A stretch of DNA of 64,000 nt, from contig NC_065546.1 in assembly GCF_022605725.1 (NCBI RefSeq), positions 40,048,227 to 40,112,226 on the forward strand, given 5' to 3'. The notes under the pieces are model-generated. The model ran no database searches. It was given only the letters and a program-made list of their open reading frames with translations, and was not told the DNA's origin. This document shows, one piece after another, positions 31,109 through 42,869 of the stretch (positions within the stretch are counted from its first letter, which is position 1; each line of letters opens with the position of its first letter). A program made the position numbers and the translations under genes. This stretch comes from Anthonomus grandis grandis. Taxonomy: Eukaryota > Arthropoda > Insecta > Coleoptera > Curculionidae.

Positions 31109-34100
31109 TTAGTCATTTTCATCAAACCTTATATGTTTCCCACTCTCTCTCTCCGCCCTTTTCAGCAGCTTTTCCCGACCACGCTGCTTCTTAGCCATCT
31201 TTTTAAACTTAACTGTTCTGTCCGTCTCGATTTTCTGCCAGTACAATATTTCTTCATCCCCATCAATCAAAGATTTTTCACCAGCAATGTCTTTAGTACA
31301 AAAGTCTTTGGCTGCATCACAGTTGCTGAACCTAATAAATATTTCTTGGCTACCGCTAGGCAGTGGAACGTCTACATATTTTACCTCTGGAGAGGCCGAT
31401 TTCAGTTCATTCTAAAAATTTTAGCAACAATATTAAATAAGAATATCTTTTCATTAAGTTAGAGGATCATCATCAGGCCTTAATGCGATACTTTTTGAAC
31501 GTGTATAGGTGTTTCCAATGCCGCCTGATGATCTTCTAAATTGATCGAAATGCGTTTTATTAAGTTTGTGGGCTTTTGCCAAAAACCATTTTGACGTAAA
31601 TAAAAAAAATTTAGTCTCCCTTCATTTCTATTGGAACGATGTTAACTACCTGACCTGTTTCGAACATACATAATTATATGAGGCCATCATCAGGGATTGT
31701 AAAAAAATTGTATAGTAGAGATGAAGACAAATAATTACAGGTTCAGGTTGAGCTAAGTTAGTAATGAAATGCACGTAATGAAAATCGATCTGCTTTATTT
31801 TATTAAAAATTAAGAAAGAAATTTGAAAAGATAGGAAAGGTTGCTACATTAAAGCATTTTCTTTTTGAATTAAAGTGAATATTAAAATGGAGGCACACTA
31901 AAAGTCTTTTATTTATCTCATATCATAATTCCACTACAAGAAACAAAAATTTCTGGAGCTACATTAGAAATTTTTCTGAATAAAATCATATTGCCTTACC
32001 TTTAACTTTTTTACATCTGTGCAGGGTTCTGGCAACCTCAATTTAACTATAATTCCTGGAGTGAAACTGAGTTTATTTGCCGAATTAGAGAGCTCCTGAG
32101 CCTCTTTACTCTCCTCATTATCAACTTTTTGTTGGGATTTGGGTCCGTATTTCTGCCTATAGAGGTACTGTTTAAACTCTTTCATTTTCTTCTTTTGCAA
32201 ATCTAGATAGTGGTTCCTGAGCTTTTTCCAATCTTTCCTAAAAATAGTTACTAAAAATAGTAAATAAAAAAATAATTGAGTTGATCGGAGCTTACTTTAA
32301 AAGAACCTGTAGTCCAAGCTCTTTGATATAAGCTTTTCTTTTTTCCTTCTTCTTTTTCTTTTTTTTTACATCCTCAGACTCCTCTACTTGACTTACTTCG
32401 CAAGTCTCCTGTTTACCATTTTCAAGTTTTTGCTTTTTTTTGCGGTCTTGCTCGTCAACGCTCAATTTTCTTTTTTTACCTTTCTCCTCTTCGTGATCCA
32501 TCACATCTTTTGTTTCCACAGGTGCCACATTCAACTCTTTTTGTTCGCCTTCAAACGTCGCAATACTTCTAAGTTCTTCCGGGTTTTTTTCGGGAGGAAT
32601 CCTGCAGCCAATCCCTTCAAAAAATCTAATACAATCAGCCGCCTGTTCTTCCGTCTCAAATTCTATAAAGGCGAAACCTTTATTCGCCTTATTATGCTTG
32701 TATTTTGGTATGGAAACGTACACTACTTTGCCGAAATCGGAGAATATTTGCGAAAGGGTTTCGTGGTTCGCGTCACCTTTGATGTTTTCAACGTAAATTG
32801 TGCAATAATCCACGTTATCTTTCACTTTGATGGGTTTCGTCCGATGTATTTTAAGGCCATCCTCAGAAAGCTCTATTAGTTCAGATTTTTTTATGGCTTT
32901 CTGGATGTCTTGTGTTGTGCAGTTTAGTTTTTTAATTTTGTTGAATTTGAGGAAGACATCCAAATCAATGTCTAAAATTAGGTATATGTAAGTAATAAAA
33001 CAGAAAGCAATTTTGTACAAAATTTCAATTAAGAAAAAAATTAAACAAAATGAGTGTGAACTCCATGAATCTAGAATCCTTAACGAGTGTGACGATATGT
33101 ACTAAATTGAGCTGGAATCTAGGATCTAAGAGAATATTTATTAGAAGTTCTAAATAACCCTTGAAAAATCTTAACATTCCTGGAAAGGCTTTCCATTATT
33201 ACAGTGGTTTTGTGGCAAAAATTTTAAGTAGGTTTTTTGTAATTTATGGAATGAAATATAGTCATCCTATCCGATCCCGATTAAGTTATTATCTATGGGC
33301 CCCAAGGGTTAATATAATATTAAATTTATTATTTAATTTTACTTTTGGGTAGTCTAAGTTAAATTCTCTAGTTTTCTTTATTAAATAATGATAGTATTTT
33401 ATTACAAAATTATTGCCACTTGTGAAGTTTGGCCTGAGAATTGTGTTAAGCTTGTAATAGTGAGATAATATCTGGAGGGCTGTAATTTTGTTCACATCAA
33501 ATATGATATAAAATAGCCACTTGAAAGTAAAAAAATTTTAACCTCTAGGTACAACATGTATTCATTATATCTTAATTAATTCACCATTTTTGATCCATTT
33601 AACTCCACTAATACTGAAAAGTTCCTTTCTATGTATACTGCTGCAATGCACCAGTAAAGATTAAATATTCTTCCGCCCACAAAATAAATGTGCCACTGAC
33701 AAGTCGAAAAATCCACATGTTATTTACAATGTTTTGAAAAATATGTTGAATTTTAACAGATCTTATTATATTACTTTACAAAGGGGTAGTTTTATAAGTA
33801 TATTACTTATAAATAAATTTATACTTCTTTTATTTTCAGGGCCTCACATTCTGCAAATAGAATTCAAAGAGAATTTTGTTGGTTTTTTTGTATATGATAA
33901 CCTTTAGTATATATTTTTGGCATATTAAGTTTAATAAAGTTGTGCTTGCAATACCACCCCAGATTCTTAAATCTGGTTTAGGTTGCATGATTTCTCTTAC
34001 TTGATAGAATTTATAAATCATTTTTCTTATCTTTATACTTATAGTGACAAACTTTACAGGGTGAGTACTGAGTCCCCAAAAAAATATATATTTTTTTTTA

Positions 34101-37100
34101 ATAGGAATATGCATCCTAAACGTCTTACTTTCAGATCTACAGGGTATAATAAATTTTAAAAAAATATTTTTTTAATAACTTTACTACCACTGCATTAGAG
34201 GGCATTTTTGAAGGATAAAAAAAATTCACAAGATCTTCTCTCTCAAAATTTAAGATATCACTCATTCAAGAGAGAAGGTCAAAAGTTACCTTCTAGATAT
34301 CAGGATACACACCTGTGGACAAGAATATTTTAAATATTTTAGATAGTAAACTAAATAGTAACACTGGCATACTAGCAATTTGTGGAATGCCATCCGATCC
34401 AGCCTACATTGTTCATATGCAATATATAATGAGCCAAGATTGGAAGTTTTTAGATAGTTATAGGACTGAGTAGTACAGGTAGTGTATTGTAACAGATAAA
34501 GGAAAAATAATGTCCAAAAAGCTCTACAATATCTGATTTCAAGAAGAAATCACCATAAACCATTGAGTTAGGAAAACAATCCTTTTTATTTTTGATGTAA
34601 CTCCAAAAATGTTACTATCGGAAGATATAGATCCCTGAACATCTGAGCTATGTGCATGATAAGTATTTTCATATAAAGTTTTTATTGATTTTCTCAATTC
34701 AGAAAATACTGTATAGTCTTCAACAGAGTTAGTTACTTTAAAAGTTCTGTGTGCTCTCGTTTTTTTCAAAAATTAGTGTCATCAATTCAAAACTAAATCA
34801 ATAAGGAAATTTTTTATTTTCTGCAACAGTCTTTATTTAAGAAAACTTGCCAGTAAAACAGGAAAAATAAAATCACCGTAATTGAAATTTGTAAAATCAT
34901 TATATGCATAGCTATATGGAAACTCATGCAGCTGTTCAAGAATTTCAAACTCCAAATCTAAGGCTGAATGAAATGTAGACATCCGATCCAGTAATAGGTG
35001 CATTTGAAATATTTACTTTCAACTACTACTACTGATTATAAGGTCTAGTACATTGCCAGATATTTAAATAAATAGAGTGAAATATGTTAGTTGCTATGTG
35101 CTTATTTATTGAAATGAGCATTACCAAAAAAGGTTTTTATTTATTTATGCAAAAACAGTGCATCAAATTAAAAAAAACTCAGGAATACAAATTTGTTCAA
35201 AACTAAACAGGGATTTAAAAACTAAATTTATTTCAGAAAAATACAGTGTCACACTGTTTTTTTATTAAAAAAAAATATATATGCATTGGTAGTAAAGTTA
35301 TTAAAAAAGAACTTTTTTTTAAATTTTTGACACACCATAGATCAGAAAGTAAGACATTTAGGACATACATTAATGTAACATTTTCTTAATTTTTCTTATA
35401 GAATCACCCTATAAAGTTTGTTGGTAAAGTTCCTGGACACCCAGTATAATAATATAGTTTTCTGCCAAGATGTGTGCTTCTGACAATGATTTAGCTGATA
35501 GAAGCAGAAATTCTATCATTCCCACTTGAGATTCTGTTTTTAAAAGCTTGATCTAAAAACTTGCCAGATGACATGGGGCAGCCTTCGAATACACATAAAT
35601 TTGATAAAGGCCTTTGACTGTGTATCTTATGAAATTTTATTAAGCAAGTTCTGTTACTACAACTTTCATTCAGAGAGCATTGCCTTTGTCAGGTCATACC
35701 TGTATGGCCGACTCCAATATTTATTTATTTATTTATTTACGGAATCCATTTACAAAAGTGTTACATAGCATACCCATACAAATATATATATTCAGATACA
35801 AAACTATCTATAAATCAGTGAAAGGTGTAGATGAGTTAATTAATTAAAGCCCCTATGAAATAATATTCTTTAACTGCCGCTTAAAAGATGTTATCCTAGA
35901 GTCAAAAAAGTTTATCTGTCCTGACAGACCATTAGCACTTCGAGCCATTCGTGTAATTAGCTCATTAATGCCATAATTGGTATGGTGGAATGGGACTAAA
36001 AATATTTCTGATTGTCTATTCAATCTGGAAGGCACCCTAAGTTTAAAAAGAGACAATAACTCGGGACAATCTATAGTAGCATTTAAAACCTTATGCACAA
36101 AACATAAGTCGAGTAATGTTTTTCGTGACTCTAATGTTCAGGTTATCCCTGACCCACTGATAGTAATACTCCTGTCTCCTGTAACCACATGTAAAAGCCG
36201 CCGCCCTTAAAAATCTATTTTGAGTTTTTTCAATCTGCTCAATGTAGCAGTTATATGAAGGGGACCACACAATTGAGCCATACTCCAAGATGGGCCTAAC
36301 AAGAGAGCAATAAAGTAATCTAAAAGTAAACAAAGACAAATCAGTTGAAGACCGTTGGATAAAACCCAGCATTTTCATTGCCCTACCAGTCACCTGATTG
36401 ATGTGACTTTTAAAAGATAACCTGGAGTCAATAAATATTCCTAAGTCAGAAACCTCTGTTTTGACACCAATTGCTACATTATTTATTTTATATGTGTCAT
36501 ACAATGCTAGTGTATCTGATAAACAGCCATTACATCATGGAGTACCACAAGGATCCATTCTAGGCCCGCTCTTATTCCTTATTTATGTAAATGACTTGCC
36601 TTATTTTACAGACCGGGCACATGAGCATAAGTTGATCCTGTTTGCTGATGACACTACTCTACTCCAACATCATCACCTGGCAAAACAGAAAATCGCCAGT
36701 ACAGAGGAAATAGAGAGTAAAATGAGGGAATGGTTTGTAGCAAACAAACTAAACCTTAATCCTTCAAAAACACAGCATTTAAATTTTTCACTTCGAAACT
36801 CTCAAACAGATCTGCCACAGGATGAATCTGTAAAGTTCTTGGGTGTACTTCTAGACTCTGGTCTCACTTGGGAAAACCACATTATTCAGCTGTCATCTAA
36901 GTTGTCAAAAATAACCTTTCTAATAAGAAATCTATCCAGCTCTGTATCAAGGGAAGTTTTGTTGTTGGCTTATCATGGTTACTTTAGCTCCGTTATGTCA
37001 TATGCTGTGCTGAACTGGGGTCACTCCACTCATGGGGAGAAGATATCTGGTTTACAGTGCAGGTGCATAAGGGCTATGACTGGTTTGGGACACAGTGACT

Positions 37101-38174
37101 GTTGTCGACACTGTTATTCTGAACTTGGCATCCTCACTTTTCCATGAGTATTCATCTTGCAATGTTTGACTTTTATAAAAAATAATCTACCATCGTATTT
37201 AACACACAGTAATATACATCAGTATTCAACTCAAAACAGTCTGAATATTTTGCTGGAATTTTCGCAGGCTTGGGAGAACCCGCAGAGGAACTGTTTATCA
37301 TGGGATTTGCTTCTATAATGTTACCATTGCAGGTTAGGGAAATTAATGAACAAGCTTTTATTAAAAAAATTTAAAACTATTTATTAAAAGTCTTTTTATT
37401 CATTTGAAGAGTACCTAAATAACAATTTTAATGACCTAATTTAACTGTTTTATTTGTAAATATTGTGTGTCTATTATAAGTATTTTTAAATTGAGTCTCT
37501 GTAGATTTTAATTATATATAAATTCTAGAATCTTACTGTATATGTGCGTATATAATTTTTATTTATTAATTTTAGTTAATACTTAAATTTTAAATCATGA
37601 AATTGCATTTTATATATTACCGTTTATATTGACTTGTAAAAACGCTATGTGTAATATTACAAATAATTAAATAAATAAATATTAAGAGTTATTTGATCAC
37701 GAAGACTCTTCAATATTGCAGTATCAAGAAACTTTTTAGATATTTTTGATCAGTTCAATCAGTAAAATTTCTATACTGCCTAAATTGTTCCAATATTTGC
37801 CGATTTAAACGATTTCTTAAAGCTGCTTTCCTCAATTTGTCTTAGAAAATGAAATTTGAATATTTGCAATAAATTAATTAAAAAATAAATTCCAGGCTTA
37901 TAGTACAGGCAAGGATATACACCTGAAATTCAGGTGTTTAGGTTGATTCAAAGAATTTAATTTAAAATTGTTTATAAATAGATAAATTGAGTGATATGAA
38001 ATAGTTACCATCGCTTTCCGCCAAAAGCTGAGAAAGAAAACGATCTTTGGAAAGGTTCGAATCGCTAAAATAAAACTCCATTTGTTGCAAGATTGTGTTA
38101 TAAAGATGTTTCTTGCGATGCCTGGACTTCTTAGATTGTGCCTCGACCATGGGTTCACATTCACCTTCTCCCAT
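31109..38174 (-). CDS. Larp7: La-related protein 7 (7SK snRNP component)
   Basis: Four exons on the minus strand join in frame to 460 residues: 38009-38174, 32296-32971, 32000-32237 and 31109-31411. Larp7 binds the 3' U-tail of 7SK snRNA in the nucleus and stabilises the snRNP that restrains P-TEFb; it also supports U6 modification. Exon 1 (MGEGECEPMVEAQSKKS) and the start of exon 2 form the La motif (QQMEFYFSDSNLSKDRFL). RRM1 follows (TIYVENIKGDANHETL and NKGFAFIEFETEEQA), then an acidic/lysine-rich linker (DVKKKKKKKEKRKAYIKELG). Exons 3-4 carry the C-terminal xRRM (TPGIIVKLRLPEPCTDVKKL, then SQEIFIRFSNCDAAKDFC) and a basic tail. ATG 38174 is the only suitable start. Intron 1 (5.0 kb) is full of retrotransposons, and Harbinger B ends 140 bp upstream of the ATG. 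No lesions seen. Confidence 0.92.
31457..31690. repeat. Cluster of ctgatgatg...cgaaa motifs in Larp7 intron 3
   Basis: ttagaggatcatcatcaggc (31456-31475) is inverted at gcctgatgatcttctaa (31529-31545), and the plus copy continues attgatcgaaatgcg. On the minus strand near 31665-31620, ccctgatgatggcctcat is followed by gtatgttcgaaacagg. Both downstream flanks carry a related tttgacgtaaataaa tail. Such tracts resemble the 3' ends of Penelope-like or other retroelements; no coding part is present. Confidence 0.5.
33030..34045. other. Larp7 intron 1, unassigned part
   Basis: AT-rich intron sequence with only short open frames lacking resemblance to known families. Confidence 0.4.
34048..35420 (-). 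mobile_element. Non-LTR retrotransposon fragment between inverted 145-bp repeats
   Basis: Minus-strand reading about 34780-34540 gives VEDYTVFSELRKSIKTLYEN, a linker typical just before reverse transcriptase. Then at about 34400-34290 comes AGSDGIPQIASMPVLLFSLL and IFLSTGVYPDI-KVTF, the RT fingers (AGPDGIP ... GxFPxxWK). It is flanked by an inverted pair: 34048-34195 (caaactttacagggtga ... actaccactgcat) and 35282-35420 (atgcattggtagtaaag ... tcaccctataaagtttg). Whether the inverted repeats belong to the same element is unknown. Confidence 0.6.
35565..37680 (+). mobile_element. 5'-truncated CR1/jockey-like retrotransposon in Larp7 intron 1
   Basis: Plus-strand RT: INLIKAFDCVSYEILLSKF (motif A), RSYLYGRLQY, then after a 0.8-kb insertion HHGVPQGSILGPLLFLIYVN, LILFADDTTLLQHH (intact FADD) and VKFLGVLLDSGLTWENHI, and the C-terminal RCIRAMTGLGHSDCCR. 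The frame is open from 36461 to 37147 before decay. It ends in an aaataaataaat tail at about 37665-37680. Opposite strand to Larp7. Confidence 0.85.
35713..36505 (-). mobile_element. Second truncated non-LTR element inserted antisense into the first
   Basis: It splits the preceding RT between GRLQY and SDKQPLHHG. Minus strand reads VSDLGIFIDSRLSFKSHINQ, LLYCSLVRPILEYGSIVWSP and QIEKTQNRFLRAAAF, the thumb/C-terminal region of a jockey/CR1 RT, ending FDSRITSFKRQLKN. A (taaa)n tail (35718-35739 read in reverse) marks its 3' end. Strongly 5' truncated. Confidence 0.85.
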
Positions 38175-38311
38175 TTTCACTTATTTTTACGATATTTAAC
38201 GAGATTGGAAAGGAAATGAATATTAAAATTTTCACAATTTGTTTTGTTTACGTTTAAAAATGTTGGTTCATCTTAGGTTATAATTTAAAGTCCGTTGACA
38301 GGCGTCAAACG
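38175..38311 (-). promoter_or_regulatory. Likely Larp7 promoter/leader region
   Basis: Only about 137 bp separates the Larp7 ATG from the TTA duplication of Harbinger B, so native Larp7 control sequence upstream has been displaced by 5.3 kb of transposon DNA. No TATA box was identified. Inference from position. Confidence 0.4.
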
Positions 38312-38360
38312 TTAAGGCCGATTTACACGATGCCGGTAACTGGCGCCAGTCAGACTGGCA

Positions 38361-40840
38361 CACAATGCTTCGACCAATGAACAAATGAACAAAAATCGAA
38401 AAAGTGACTTGTTTTTCAAAGTATTTAAATACCTTATCTTAAAGACCACAAACTAATAGCCACTATTCCACAAAAATGTTATTGCAAATAGCATTTTTTG
38501 TTTATAAATATTTGCGCCAAAAATAATAAAATCTCGTGTGTTGAACAGTACCTTTTTGTTATTAAAACATGAGTATACTTTGTTGGTGTTTCAAGACAAG
38601 CGGTTAAAAGTTGAAATCTTTTTTAAACATGGACAGTGTACAACAAGGTATGTACTTTATTATCATGTATTAAAAAATTTAAAAGTCGTTTATCATTTAA
38701 CCATAATAAATGTAAAAGTAGTTTGCAATTATTTTATATTTCTCTTTAAATTTGAAACTTTGAAAAGGCATATAAAAAACCCTCTTAAAACCATTTGTAG
38801 TTTTTACATTTTATTGTTAATACATTTATATATTATTATTTCGTATATAGTTTATCTGCGTCAGTCTGCGGCGAAGCTTTAAATATTTTTTTTTCAGAGG
38901 ATGTCAAATCAATAAAGAAAGCGGATCTTTTTGATACATGGCCATCGGAATTAAAATCCAAAACTATTTATTTATGAAAAAATCCATTCTTTTTTAAATT
39001 TGAGCAATCCCTTGCCTCAAGTTGAAACTCACTTCACCAAGCAAAGCAGAAATAAAATTAATGACCTTAATAATTTTATTTTAAAATTTCAAAACGGAAC
39101 TACTTGTATAGAATCATTTAAAATATTGTTCAATATGATGGATGGTAGTGTAGCAAATATTCTCTCTGACACAAACGCAATATCCAGATGCATCATCTGT
39201 GGATCAAGTCCGAAAGAAATGAGTTTGCGAAATACCAACCGTCTTTCAAAAGTAGAAAACTATAGCTTTGGTTTGTCCACATTACACTGCTGGATAAGAT
39301 TTTTTGCGTGCTTACTTCACATTAGTTATCGATTGCAAATAAGATCTTGGCAAGTTAAAGGAGCAGAAAATAAGCAAATAGTGGAAAACAACAAAAAGAA
39401 AATACAGTCAGATTTTTAAATAAAAAATGGGCCTGATTATGGACAAACCAAAGCAAGGATACGGGTCAAGCAACGATGGCAATAGAGCTCCCTTTTTTTA
39501 CAATCCAGACTTAAGCTCTGAAATAACAAGAATAGACAAGCGTCTTATAATAAATTTTTCGACTATTCTTGGAACTCTTTCTAGTGGCTGTCACATTCAG
39601 GTACTAGAGTTTAAGAAACTTTTAGATGAGACTAAACAATTATATTTAAATTTATATAATTGGTATTACATGCCAAGTAGGCATAAGGTTCTGGTACACG
39701 GATCTGAAATACTTGATTCATTTCCTTTACTTATAGGACAACTTTCCGAGGATGCTTTAAAAGCGAGGCATAAAGAGGCAAGAAAATATCGATTATTTCA
39801 CACATGCAAGTATTCTAGAGCAAAATGTAATATGGATTTATTAAAAATACTACTTTTAACATCAGAGCCCATTATCTCATCGCAAAGGACAGTCACTTTA
39901 AAGAAAAATGAGAATCGAAACCGGGAAGTCGAAAAATATATTATACGAGAGGAAAGGACATACATACATTGATGATATAGACATAAATTAAGAAGATTCT
40001 GTCAGCAGTGATTTTAGCGATAATTCTGATTGAGAATAATTTTCCTTAAACCTATATATAATTTGTGTACATATTTTCCATATCTTTTTTAAGTTAAGAT
40101 TTTTTTGTTATAGTTTTCAGTTTTAGTTAAAATACAAAAATTTCGAAATACAAAAAATCGAAAAATTTTAGTTTTGATTAGATTAATTTTCACATAAAAC
40201 CTTAAAGCATTTTCATGCTTAGTATTAGTACTGTTTATTTTTTGCCAAATTTAGGAGTTATTTTTTCCCACTTTTTACATTTATTATTTGTATCTATAAT
40301 ATTTTTTGCCGTATTTCCTTTAAAGAAAAATTTGTAGTTGTGTGTATATACCTTTTTATTAATGTTTTAAATACATTATATTAATAGTGATAGTGATGTA
40401 TTTAAAACATTAAGTGAGTTTTTTTTGGACTAAATTTCTCGTACCATACTCGTTCCGTAAGAAATACCAGCATACTAAAGGTTACGAAAAATAAATCAAC
40501 TTTTACACTTTGGAAATTATAGATATCGTGTACTTTAAATTTATTGTGTAATTGTATTGTTGTTATTAAAAGTTAAGTAAATAATTTAATTTTCATAGGG
40601 TAAATCGGCAAGTTACTGTTATTTTTTTATAAGAAAACTAAAAAGCAACATTTTTATTTGTCCAGCTCTTAATGTATTGGTTGCATATTTCCCTGTAACA
40701 TTAGATATTAAATTCTCTAAATTCTTTCAATGAAAGGGCCTTTTATTTGTGCAAAGTTGCATAAGTTTCGGAGCATTACGCTTAGCACAATAGAAGTAAC
40801 TGATTTTTGTCCCAAGCTCCTATATACTCGAAGCACTGTG
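38361..40840 (+). mobile_element. Transib transposon (RAG1-related) nested in Harbinger B
   Basis: The left end is CACAATGCTTCGA (38361-38373) and the right end, inverted, is CACAGTGCTTCGA (40828-40840), 12 of 13 identical. A perfect 5-bp duplication TGGCA flanks it (38356-38360 and 40841-40845). A CACWRTG-type heptamer and a 5-bp duplication are hallmarks of Transib, the superfamily from which RAG1 and the V(D)J recombination signals arose. It encodes a RAG1-like C-terminal core on the plus strand. Confidence 0.88.
38629..40033 (+). pseudogene. Transib/RAG1-like transposase, internally deleted
   Basis: Exon 1 (38629-38647) MDSVQQ joins an exon at 38898 (EDVKSIKKADLFDTWPSELK), which soon hits TGA at 38975. 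The main part starts near 39000: ILFNMMDGSVANILSD, the zinc-site pair CIICGSSPKEM, FGLSTLHCWIRFF, GSSNDGNRAPFF, and the hallmark GQLSEDALKARHKEARKYRL, preceded by HKVLVHGSEI. In RAG1 the equivalent block holds the catalytic Glu, the CxxC zinc ligands and the HxxxH region; the order matches. Frameshifts are near 39420 and 39935. The end is an acidic tail (DSVSSDFSDNSD, 40033). The region carrying the first catalytic Asp is missing, so this copy is dead. Confidence 0.8.
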
Positions 40841-40944
40841 TGGCAGGCCAGTTTTTTTACTGGCCAAGTGTTGTACCTAAAGTTGTTTACACGATGTCAG
40901 TAAGTTCAAGTCAGTTGTGAATTTGTACTGTGTTGTTTTTAAAA

Positions 40945-42869
40945 ATGAATTCGAGAAAAATGGAACTTTTCAAAAAAAGAACAATAAGAACCGTGATTAT
41001 GTTACTAAAAGATGAATTGAGTAATATGTTAGATGAAGAATTGAAAAAAAAGAAGCGACTATGGGTGAGAAAATGGATCAGTGAGAGATCAATAACAGGA
41101 GGTTTGGCTTTGCTGTTAAAACAGCTTAGATTAGAAGATCCCTCTGAGTACAGATTAGCGTTACGACTTACAGCCGAAAATTTTGACGAGTTACTTTCTC
41201 TCATAGAACACCCTATTCAGCGTCAAGACACCATAATGAGAGATGCACTACCCGCAAAAATAAAGTTATAAATAACGTTGACATATTTAGCTACAGGAAT
41301 GTCTTACCGAAGCATAAGTCACTTTTATCGTGACCAAATCTGCTATATCACAGTTAATAGAAGAAGTGTGTCGGGCAATTTTTAGAGCATTAAAACAATT
41401 TATTATGGTAAATTATGTTTAATTTATTCAGAATAATTTACATTACATATTTCTCAAAGCAGTCGCTATTATATCACTGGCTTGTGTGCTTTCGTCCAGG
41501 CTATCATTGTGATATGAAATTGGGGAAAAATCATCGTTGTAGTGAGAAGCCGAAGAAGAACTTGTAGTGCCTGTTGCACTGACTTCTGGTGGGGGACAGT
41601 ATAATGCTGGCTGGTAGCTCGACTGCTGATATTGGACGCTGGTATACGCTTGAGAGGGCATGTTTGATTGCACCGGTTGCTGAATATTAAAATATGCGGA
41701 ATTAGGTTTTTTGGCTTTTATATCAGCAAGTCTGCATTGAGTTAATATGCTCTGTATTTTTTCTTGAGCAATGATTGCTTGTTCTTCGGATAATTTGTTT
41801 AATTGAGCTGATACACTCTTTCCAAATACGTCATGTTCTGTTTCTTCCATATTTTTATCTATATTTTTTAAATCGTCAATTAATGAAGACATTTGTAAGA
41901 GTTTGCTGCGCTTAGATTTTAGGGATGCTGTAGTAAGTGGCCGTTTTTCTGCGCTTGATGAAACTGAACGTCCCATGTCGTTGATAGGGTTTTCTTCGAC
42001 ATTTTCTATGTTATCCTGCAAATAAAAGAACAAAATATATTAACAAAACTGTTATTTCAATAGGTTACAAAAAGAAAAAATATCTAATTATGTTATTTCA
42101 TTTTTTAGATGCCAAATACAGAAGAGGAATGGAAAACCATTGAGGTGGGCTTTAATACAAAATGAAATTTTCCAACGTGTTATGGCTCAATAGATGGAAA
42201 ACATGTAGAAATCAGAGCTCCCTCTAATAGTGGAAGTGAATTTTTTAACTATAAAAAAACAAGCAGCATCATATTGTTAGCTATTGTTGATCACAACTAC
42301 TGTTTTTCATACATAAACGTTGGCACAAGTGGCGATGCATCTGATGGTGGTGTTTTCAAAAACTGTTCAATTCACGAGCAACTAGAAAATGGCCTGTTAT
42401 CTAAAGATGGAGTTATTGTTGGAGATGCAGCATTTCCGCTTAAGACATATTTATTAAATATCCAGGCGTTAACTTCAGTGCAGAAGAAAAAATATTTAAT
42501 TACAGGCTATCACGTGCCAGACGTATAGTCGAAAACGCTTTTGGGATTTTAGTCAGTAGGTTTCGTATTTTTGAAAAGGCAATACCGACTAACTTGAATA
42601 CGGTAGATGCAATCATTTTTGCAACTTGTGCACTACATAACTGGCTAAGAAAAAAATCAAAAATGTATATCACTGCAACTTGTATAGATAGGGAAGATCA
42701 AGATGGAAATATTATACCAGGCTTATGGAGGCATGAAATAACTCCTTTAAAAAGTATCTCGAATCAAGGAAGTAATCATTCAGCAAATATTGCTAGAGAA
42801 AAAAGAGATAAATATAAGAATTTTTTTATGGACGACGGTAGTGTTCCGTGGCAATTTGGTCACATATAG
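40945..42869 (+). pseudogene. Harbinger B transposase
   Basis: Exon 1 (40945-41407) begins MNSRKMELFKKR and holds the helix-rich N-terminus (RLTAENFDELLSLIEHPIQR) and YLATGMSYRSISHFYR, with a TAA at about 41269 and a frameshift near 41335, then VCRAIFRALKQFIM and donor atg|gtaaat. Exon 2 (42109-42869) follows acceptor ttttttag. The triad is intact in sequence: Asp in GSIDGKHVEIRAP, Asp in IVGDAAFPLKTYLL, Glu in RRIVENAFGILVSRF. Lesions are TGA in place of Trp before NFPTCYG and a frameshift near 42465. The intron (41408-42108) contains MADF-BESS exon 2 on the opposite strand. Confidence 0.9.

Noticed and set aside
32388..32879. 163-codon plus-strand frame opposite Larp7
   Set aside because: Antisense shadow of the RRM1 and lysine-rich exon; its hydrophobic composition follows from the complementary codons.
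40881..40930. tttacacgatgtcagtaag as the true left end of Harbinger B
   Set aside because: It resembles the TIR, but the match at 38315 is far better and has the TTA duplication; this is a subterminal echo.
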